64,000 bases of DNA, taken from the NCBI GenBank assembly GCA_002690705.1, contig NZFO01000005.1, positions 126,711 through 190,710 on the forward strand, read 5' to 3'. The position numbers and the translations under genes are program-made. Position 1 is the stretch's first letter. Each line of letters opens with the position of its first letter. Source of the DNA: Magnetovibrio sp. (GTDB lineage: Bacteria > Pseudomonadota > Alphaproteobacteria > Rhodospirillales > Casp-alpha2). Below are positions 58,735 to 64,000 of the stretch, piece by piece. Under the pieces are notes generated by a model. The model was not told the DNA's origin and did no database searches. It worked only from the letters and a program-made list of their open reading frames with translations.

Positions 58735-60186
58735 ATGGCGAAATCTGTAAAGCTGATTGACGTTACAGTTCGTGATGGACATCAGTGTTTGTGGGCTACC
58801 CGAATGACAACTGCGATGATGAGGGAAATTGCGCCGAGACTCGATCGTGCCGGGTTCGAAGCAATTGATCTCGTCGGTGGGGCTGTATTTGACGTGTGTG
58901 TGCGGTTCTTACGCGAGGATCCATGGGAGCGTATGCGTATTCTCAATCAATGGGTTGATAAAACCCCGTTGATTATTCATACGCGCGGCCAGAGTTTATT
59001 CACCTTTGAATTTTTTGCTGATGATATTGTCGAACTATCAGCAGAACGTTTTGCAGCCAATGGTATGCGATACCACACTGTCTATGATGCGCTCAACGAC
59101 ATTCGAAATCTTGAAATACCGATTAAGGCCGCGCGTTCTCATGGTATTTATACTGTGCCCGGATTGGTGTACTCAGCTAGCCCAGTTCACACGGACTCAT
59201 ATTACGCCCAAAAAGCGAGACAACTATTGGCCATCGGAATTGATGCAGTGTTTATCAAAGATCCGAGCGGCCTGTTAGTGCCTGAGCGGATTTCCACTCT
59301 TATACCTGCGATAAAAGCTGAAATTGGTGATTTGCCATTGCAACTCCATACCCATTGTCTGTCAGGACTGGCGCCGTATGTCGCCCTGCAAGCCGTGGAA
59401 TATGGTGTCGATGTAATCCACACGGCTACTTCCACATTAGCGAATGGTGCTTCTCATCCGCCAACCGAATTATTTGTTAAGAATTGCCGTCGGCGTGGGT
59501 ATAAGGTTGATTTAGATCTTGAACCTATTGCAGAAGTCGCAGACCGCCTCGCTTATATCGCGGAGCGTGAGGGCAAGCCTACTGGTGCGCCTAATGAATA
59601 TGATGAGTTTCATTTTGAGCACCAAGTCGCTGGTGGCATGATTTCGAATCTTCGATTCCAATTAGAAACCGTTGGATTAGAGGACAGGATCGAGGAAATT
59701 CTTGAAGAAGCTGGAAGAGTTCGTGCGGATCTCGGTTATCCAATCGTGGTGAGCCCCTTCGCTCAGTACATTGTGACGCAATCCGTTTTAAACGTTATGG
59801 CATTGGATAAAGGTCGTAAGAGATTTGATACTGTTCCCGATGAGGTGCGGCTATATGTTCGGGGGGGATATGGAGAAATTGCTGGTGATATTGATCCAAA
59901 CCTATATGACCAAATTACAAGAGGTGCTGAGCCGATTACTGAACGTCCAGGTGCACTAGTGCAACCAGCACTTAAAAGGATACGTGCTAATCGTGGTCCA
60001 TTTTCTAGTGATGATGACTTGTTGTTAGCTGCCTTTTACGACGAAGCTCAATACGGAGCATTAAAAGAAGCTGGTCCCATATCGATTGAATACCCCTTGA
60101 TGGAAACGCCACTTTTGACCTTAGTCAAAGAGTTGACTGAGCGCCCCGCTATTAAAGGATTCCATTTTATCGAAAGTAAAAGTTGA
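58735..60186 (+). CDS. Biotin-dependent carboxyltransferase, PycB/OadA/5S-type
   Basis: 483 residues of the pyruvate carboxylase / oxaloacetate decarboxylase carboxyltransferase family. Metal site: DVTVRDGHQCLWATRM near residue 10 (usually RDAHQS), FIKDPSGLL with the metal Lys, and LHTHCLSG. It lacks a biotinyl domain, so it must use the separate carrier. The segment that is G-T-S-Q-P in pyruvate carboxylases, whose Thr aids proton transfer, reads G-A-S-H-P here (Ala239), more like transcarboxylase 5S. Substrate is therefore likely not plain pyruvate, or is handled differently. Follows the biotin carboxylase by 1 base. Confidence 0.87.
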   Translation: MAKSVKLIDVTVRDGHQCLWATRMTTAMMREIAPRLDRAGFEAIDLVGGAVFDVCVRFLREDPWERMRILNQWVDKTPLIIHTRGQSLFTFEFFADDIVELSAERFAANGMRYHTVYDALNDIRNLEIPIKAARSHGIYTVPGLVYSASPVHTDSYYAQKARQLLAIGIDAVFIKDPSGLLVPERISTLIPAIKAEIGDLPLQLHTHCLSGLAPYVALQAVEYGVDVIHTATSTLANGASHPPTELFVKNCRRRGYKVDLDLEPIAEVADRLAYIAEREGKPTGAPNEYDEFHFEHQVAGGMISNLRFQLETVGLEDRIEEILEEAGRVRADLGYPIVVSPFAQYIVTQSVLNVMALDKGRKRFDTVPDEVRLYVRGGYGEIAGDIDPNLYDQITRGAEPITERPGALVQPALKRIRANRGPFSSDDDLLLAAFYDEAQYGALKEAGPISIEYPLMETPLLTLVKELTERPAIKGFHFIESKS

Positions 60187-60233
60187 CGCTTCATGCATAT
60201 AAAATGATCGGAAATGAAATGAAATTAAATTAA

Positions 60234-61064
60234 ATGTCTGAACCATGTATTATAACTGTTGCCATAACCGGTGCATTGCCCACAAAAGCAGATACGCCGG
60301 CCGTACCGGTAACTCCCGCAGAACAGATTGAATCTACACATGAATCTTATGAAGCAGGTGCTTCCCTAGTACATATCCATGTTAGAAATGAAGACCAAAC
60401 GCCCTCATCTGATCCTGATAAATACCACTTGGTACAAGAGGGGGTGCAAAAGCATTGCCCGGGTATGGTTATTCAATTTTCTACGGGAGGCCGCGGGCGG
60501 GACCAAGAAAAACGGGGAGCCATGCTGCACCATAGGCCCGACATGGCCTCACTCGCGACTGGTTCCGTTAATTTTCCCAATGGCATTTATGAAAACCCTG
60601 CTGATTTTGTTGAGGGTTTGGCTTCGCGAATGCAGAAGCATGAGGTAAAACCTGAGATTGAAGTCTTCGATGTAGCAATGCTGTATAATGCTGCCAATCT
60701 AGTAAAAAAAGGTTTGATTAACCTCCCTCTACATTTGCAATTTGTTATGGGTATCCCCAATGCGCTTCCCGCTCGGAGGTCTTTACTGGAATTCCTTATA
60801 TCTGAAACCCAAGCCATATTGCCCAAATCGAGTTGGGGGGCAGCTGGTATCTCGCGTCACCAATTTGAAGTAAACCGATGGTGTCTCGAGTTAGGTGGTC
60901 ATTGTCGAACTGGGCTTGAAGACAACATTAAAGCGGACAGCGACCGCTTAGCGGTAAGTAATGCTGAGCTAGTAAGAAAAATTGTTAATGTTGTGCCAGA
61001 GTATGGACGCCATGTTGCTAACCCAACTGAGGCGCGTCGATTATTGGGATTGCGAGCAGCGTAA
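60234..61064 (+). CDS. BKACE beta-keto-acid cleavage enzyme (DUF849)
   Basis: 276 residues. BKACE enzymes react a beta-keto acid with acetyl-CoA to give acetoacetate and the shorter acyl-CoA. The zinc ligands are present: His47 and His49 in HIHVRNED and Glu229 in TGLEDNI; the FSTGGRG and TGSVNFPNG segments are also typical. The founding member acts on 3-keto-5-aminohexanoate in lysine fermentation; other members act on carnitine- or ketoadipate-type acids. Its place downstream of a carboxylase suggests that the carboxylase or SDR makes the beta-keto acid; inference. Confidence 0.92.
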   Translation: MSEPCIITVAITGALPTKADTPAVPVTPAEQIESTHESYEAGASLVHIHVRNEDQTPSSDPDKYHLVQEGVQKHCPGMVIQFSTGGRGRDQEKRGAMLHHRPDMASLATGSVNFPNGIYENPADFVEGLASRMQKHEVKPEIEVFDVAMLYNAANLVKKGLINLPLHLQFVMGIPNALPARRSLLEFLISETQAILPKSSWGAAGISRHQFEVNRWCLELGGHCRTGLEDNIKADSDRLAVSNAELVRKIVNVVPEYGRHVANPTEARRLLGLRAA

Positions 61065-61271
61065 AATCAAGTTCATGATACGTCATTAGGAAATAGTTTC
61101 CCATCACAGCATCAATGATGTCAGAAAAAAAATATCAACGTTAACGGCACTAGGGACTAAAAAAAATAAAATGCTGCAAATAGACAGATTTGGTAATTCA
61201 AAAAATTGCCTTATAGGGGGAGGCAACATACAATCCGAACGATAATCGAAATAGGGAAGGCGAAATCTTGC

Positions 61272-61805
61272 ATGAACACGTTAAAGAAAATAGACGCAAA
61301 CCTTGAGAAGTCCATTATTCTAGTTAACTACGTTATAATGACGGTTATTATATTTGTTGAGGTTATTCGACGCTTTGTTTTTAAGGAGCAAGCTGCATGG
61401 AGTACAACAATTCCTATTTACCTCTTTCTTTGGGTCGTGTGGATTGGTTGTGCTTACAATGTACGCATGCGCGGACACCTAAGATTTGATGAACTTCGGG
61501 TTCGCCTTCCATATAACGCCCAATTTGCCTGCATATTGCTTGATGTTGCGTTATGGACCATTTTCTCCGTGATAGTAATCTACTATTCAACTGAGCAGGT
61601 TTTGCTATCCAGGGACAATTACGCCATTGTGCAAGGGACGGACGATGTTCTACAGTGGTGGTTTTATGTTGCGACGCCCCTAGCGTTTTGTCTCTTGCTC
61701 GTGCGCCTTTTCCAAAATTTAGCGGGAGACATCAAGCGTTACATGAACGGCGAAGCTTTTATTATCGCTGCTAATATGAGCAATGAACAACCCATTGGCG
61801 AATAA
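61272..61805 (+). CDS. TRAP transporter small membrane subunit (DctQ)
   Basis: 177 residues with four membrane spans; the family signature at the second span includes VEVIRRFVFKEQAAWSTTIPIYLFLW in pieces, with GCAYNVRMRGHLRFDELR following. It pairs with DctM to form a sodium-driven solute symporter. ATG 61272 was chosen; the frame is open to 61206. No periplasmic binding protein gene (dctP) is seen next to it, so the solute receptor is encoded elsewhere or outside the window. Confidence 0.85.
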   Translation: MNTLKKIDANLEKSIILVNYVIMTVIIFVEVIRRFVFKEQAAWSTTIPIYLFLWVVWIGCAYNVRMRGHLRFDELRVRLPYNAQFACILLDVALWTIFSVIVIYYSTEQVLLSRDNYAIVQGTDDVLQWWFYVATPLAFCLLLVRLFQNLAGDIKRYMNGEAFIIAANMSNEQPIGE

Positions 61806-61814
61806 GAGGATACC

Positions 61815-63257
61815 ATGGATACATTTTGGATTTCACTTATCTCAGTTGTTGTAACTCTTTTCTTTATTTTCGGTGTTCCAATCTTTTTGGTGATAGGTTT
61901 TTGGGTCATTGGTGTGAGTATTGTCCTTGATTTTACTCTGGCCAACTTGGGGGTCACACTTTACGAGGGCTTAAATTTTTTTGGTTTATTAGCTATGCCC
62001 TTGTTCATCCTTACGGGCGATTTGATTAAAGGAGCAGGTATCGCAAAGAGACTATCTGATTTTGCGTACTCTTTCCTTGGTTGGATGCGCGGAGGATTAG
62101 CAATGGCATCATTGGGTGCTTGCGGTATGTTCGCAGCAATTTCTGGATCAAATTCAGCTACGACGGCAACCATTGGGTCAATTATGCATCCTGAAATGGT
62201 AAAAAACGGTTATAACACGAATTTTGCGGCGGCAACTGCGGCTGCAGGAGGAACGGTAGGTATTATCATTCCCCCAAGTATCATTTTTATTGTATATGGT
62301 TTCTTAATGAATTTGTCGATCAGTGACTTATTCATAGGCGGGTTGATCCCGGGCGTGTTAATGGTCATCGCTATGCAGTCAGCTTGCTGGCTGGTCTGCC
62401 AGCTAAACGGCTGGGGTCACCTTATCTCAATTAACCCGGTCCGTATTTTTAATACAGCGGTTGGGGCATGGCTTGGTTTCGGCGCCATATTACTGGTTAT
62501 TTGGGGAATTTACTCAGGAAAATTTTCACCAACGGAAGCAGCTGGCATGACGGCTGGGTTCACCATGATCGCTGGAGTTTTTTTCTTCCCTATTGCAAAA
62601 CGTATGAGTGCAAATACGCGAGATCCTGCATCAAGCATTGCTAACGATGGTGAAACTGCTGATTCGATAACTAACCCTGATACAACTGGTTATGACACAG
62701 GTGATAGCTTAACAAGTCGTCTCGTAATTCCGGGCTTCTCCCCCAAGGAATTACCCGGATTGATAATGCGATCTGGTCAGATTACGGGACTTTTGGCCCC
62801 CTTGATTGCAGTTTCTATTGTCATGCAGCAAATTCTATCATTATTAGGTGCAGAGGTATTTGTTACGGAACTGCTTGAAAATTTAGGGGGGTATTATCCA
62901 ATTCTATTTGCTTGTATGGCATTGGTCCTCCTCGCAGGAACGGTTCTTGAAAGTTTGCCAAATACTATCATTCTGGCCCCCATCTTAGCGCCAATCGCGG
63001 CTGGTATCGGTGTTGATCCGATCCATTTTGCTGTTGTATTTTTGATTGGAGACGCTATCGGGTTCATTACGCCACCTTATGGTTTGAACCTATATGTAGC
63101 GAGTGGCATAACTGGTATACCATATTTTCGATTATTGAAGTATGTAGTTCCCTACCTAATTTCATTATTGATAGTTTGGGTAATTGTAGCCTTAATACCT
63201 GAACTGTCTACAATTCTATTGAGTCACGAGGGTGCTGGCGTCTATCAGAAATCCTAG
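61815..63257 (+). CDS. TRAP transporter large membrane subunit (DctM) with hydrophilic insertion
   Basis: 480 residues, about 12 membrane spans. DctM signatures: LAMPLFILTGDLIKGAGIA, GSNSATTATIGSIMHPEM, GGTVGIIIPPSIIFIVYG, FSPTEAAGMTAG, and GFITPPYGLNLYVASG. The usual length is about 425-430; the excess is an unusual Ser/Thr/Asp-rich stretch at residues about 263-306 (NTRDPASS through DSLTSRL) between spans. GAGG precedes the ATG. A strong terminator follows, so it ends the operon. Confidence 0.92.
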   Translation: MDTFWISLISVVVTLFFIFGVPIFLVIGFWVIGVSIVLDFTLANLGVTLYEGLNFFGLLAMPLFILTGDLIKGAGIAKRLSDFAYSFLGWMRGGLAMASLGACGMFAAISGSNSATTATIGSIMHPEMVKNGYNTNFAAATAAAGGTVGIIIPPSIIFIVYGFLMNLSISDLFIGGLIPGVLMVIAMQSACWLVCQLNGWGHLISINPVRIFNTAVGAWLGFGAILLVIWGIYSGKFSPTEAAGMTAGFTMIAGVFFFPIAKRMSANTRDPASSIANDGETADSITNPDTTGYDTGDSLTSRLVIPGFSPKELPGLIMRSGQITGLLAPLIAVSIVMQQILSLLGAEVFVTELLENLGGYYPILFACMALVLLAGTVLESLPNTIILAPILAPIAAGIGVDPIHFAVVFLIGDAIGFITPPYGLNLYVASGITGIPYFRLLKYVVPYLISLLIVWVIVALIPELSTILLSHEGAGVYQKS

Positions 63258-63273
63258 TGTTATTGCAACTTGT

Positions 63274-63311
63274 AAAAAAGGGGGTGCAGTGGAACCACGC
63301 CCCCTTTTTTA
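63274..63311 (+). terminator. Intrinsic terminator after dctM
   Basis: AAAAAAGGGGG pairs with CCCCCTTTTTT around a short inner loop, followed by one more T. With A-tract before and T-tract after, it can end transcription in both directions. It lies 16 bases after dctM and before the leftward hydrolase. Confidence 0.88.
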
Positions 63312-63361
63312 ATGACTGATTTTACCGAGTCGTTCGGGTCTAATGTAGTATTTTAGATAAA

Positions 63362-64000
63362 TTAATTGGTCGACATTCCAGGGTTAACTCCCCAGTTTTC
63401 AGTAATCCCAACTGGTTTTGTCGGTAAACCGTAGTGTCGAGACCGCTCGAAAATAGGCAAGCCAGCTCCCAACATTGAATGAAAGAACCACATCATAGCG
63501 TTGCTAACATCGTTGGGTTTTTCAAGAGTAGAAAAGTGTCCACAGTCAAGGACGAGGATAGCTTCTAATCCAGGAACATGCTCCTCCATGCCGCGTGCAT
63601 ACTCGATTGGTTGGCGTGGATCATGTTCGCCATGAATATAGAGCACGGGCATTTTGAATTTGTTATAATCGATTGGTTGACTCTTTCGCGTGTCACGGAA
63701 ATATTGAGGTACGCACTCTGCCACACCCGGGTATGAGAACTCTTTGATTATCATTTGAAGTTCTTCCTCAGAAGGCTTGGTTTCAGGTTTACACGAAGAA
63801 TCAAACCAGACGCGAACGTAGGCATCTGCATTTTTCATGAGTGCAGTCGCCTGTTCGGGGTTTTGACCGTTCCATTGATGGTGCAGAGAATTTCGGGGGT
63901 CGTAGTTGTGTAGTGAGAGTGAGCACCTTACATATCTTGTGACCCGGTCCGGAGCGATATTGACGATATTATCTGCAATCATAACGCCCCAATCATGTCC
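63362..64000 (-). CDS. Alpha/beta hydrolase (epoxide hydrolase/dehalogenase-like), truncated by window edge
   Basis: The C-terminal about 213 residues of an alpha/beta hydrolase; the gene continues past the right edge. Reading across the edge gives GHDWGV, which carries the nucleophile Asp of the epoxide hydrolase/haloalkane dehalogenase group. The acid is in IHGEHDPRQP and the catalytic His in LDCGHFSTLEKP. Substrate unknown; it may be part of the nearby catabolic region or unrelated. It converges with dctM. Confidence 0.85.
   Translation of the reverse strand, partial: GHDWGVMIADNIVNIAPDRVTRYVRCSLSLHNYDPRNSLHHQWNGQNPEQATALMKNADAYVRVWFDSSCKPETKPSEEELQMIIKEFSYPGVAECVPQYFRDTRKSQPIDYNKFKMPVLYIHGEHDPRQPIEYARGMEEHVPGLEAILVLDCGHFSTLEKPNDVSNAMMWFFHSMLGAGLPIFERSRHYGLPTKPVGITENWGVNPGMSTN

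Overview
The window looks like chromosomal DNA of a free-living alphaproteobacterium of moderate GC content, probably close to Rhodospirillales. This rests on gene order: nrdR-ribD-ribE-ribB(X)-ribH-nusB-thiL; DUF177-rpmF-plsX-fabH-ihfA-merR; dusB-ntrB-ntrC-ntrY-ntrX-trkA-dat-hfq-hflX; and mltB-rlpA-dac-tmk-holB-metG-tatD-MBL, plus an H+-pumping pyrophosphatase and fused IspDF. No rRNA genes, CRISPR array, insertion sequence or prophage was seen. The only RNA gene recognised is tRNA-Pro(GGG).

Layout. 1-5 kb: the 3' part of a PhyH-type dioxygenase, a large fused B12-dependent acyl-CoA mutase (IcmF), a small DUF6898 protein, and a MucR/Ros regulator broken by several frameshifts. 5-12.4 kb: rpiB, glyA, nrdR and a tightly packed riboflavin operon running into nusB and thiL; several genes overlap by ATGA. 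12.4-20.4 kb: FliL-like protein, pyrophosphatase, bamE, cytochrome bc1 assembly chaperone, the rpmF-plsX-fabH lipid/ribosome set, ihfA, a MerR regulator and tRNA-Pro. 20.4-25 kb: a looser region with an oxidoreductase, an unknown small protein, cutA, ispDF and a CcsA-like membrane protein. 25-37 kb: the nitrogen two-component block (NtrBC, NtrYX) with trkA, D-amino acid aminotransferase, hfq and hflX. 37-41.8 kb: accessory genes (phosphatase, glycosyltransferase 9, DUF6165, methyltransferase, dehydrogenase) placed between hflX and mazG. 41.8-52.3 kb: leftward housekeeping and cell-wall genes.

52.9-64 kb is an accessory catabolic region organised around an IclR regulator. Leftward: IclR, a biotin carrier protein, an SDR dehydrogenase, an amidase and a TauE/SafE permease. 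Rightward: a biotin carboxylase, a stand-alone PycB/OadA/5S-type carboxyltransferase, a BKACE beta-keto-acid cleavage enzyme and the two membrane subunits of a TRAP transporter, ending at a strong terminator. The three parts of one biotin-dependent carboxylase are thus split over two divergent transcripts. The genes suggest uptake of a small organic acid or amide, hydrolysis, oxidation or carboxylation to a beta-keto acid, and cleavage with acetyl-CoA; the substrate cannot be read from sequence. This is the most likely place for an undescribed pathway.

Other notable points: an NtrX that lacks both the sigma54-contact loop and the Walker B glutamate, a RibBA-like protein whose cyclohydrolase half has lost its zinc cysteines, and a DctM with an unusual hydrophilic insertion. 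All calls are from reading the sequence; no database search was run.
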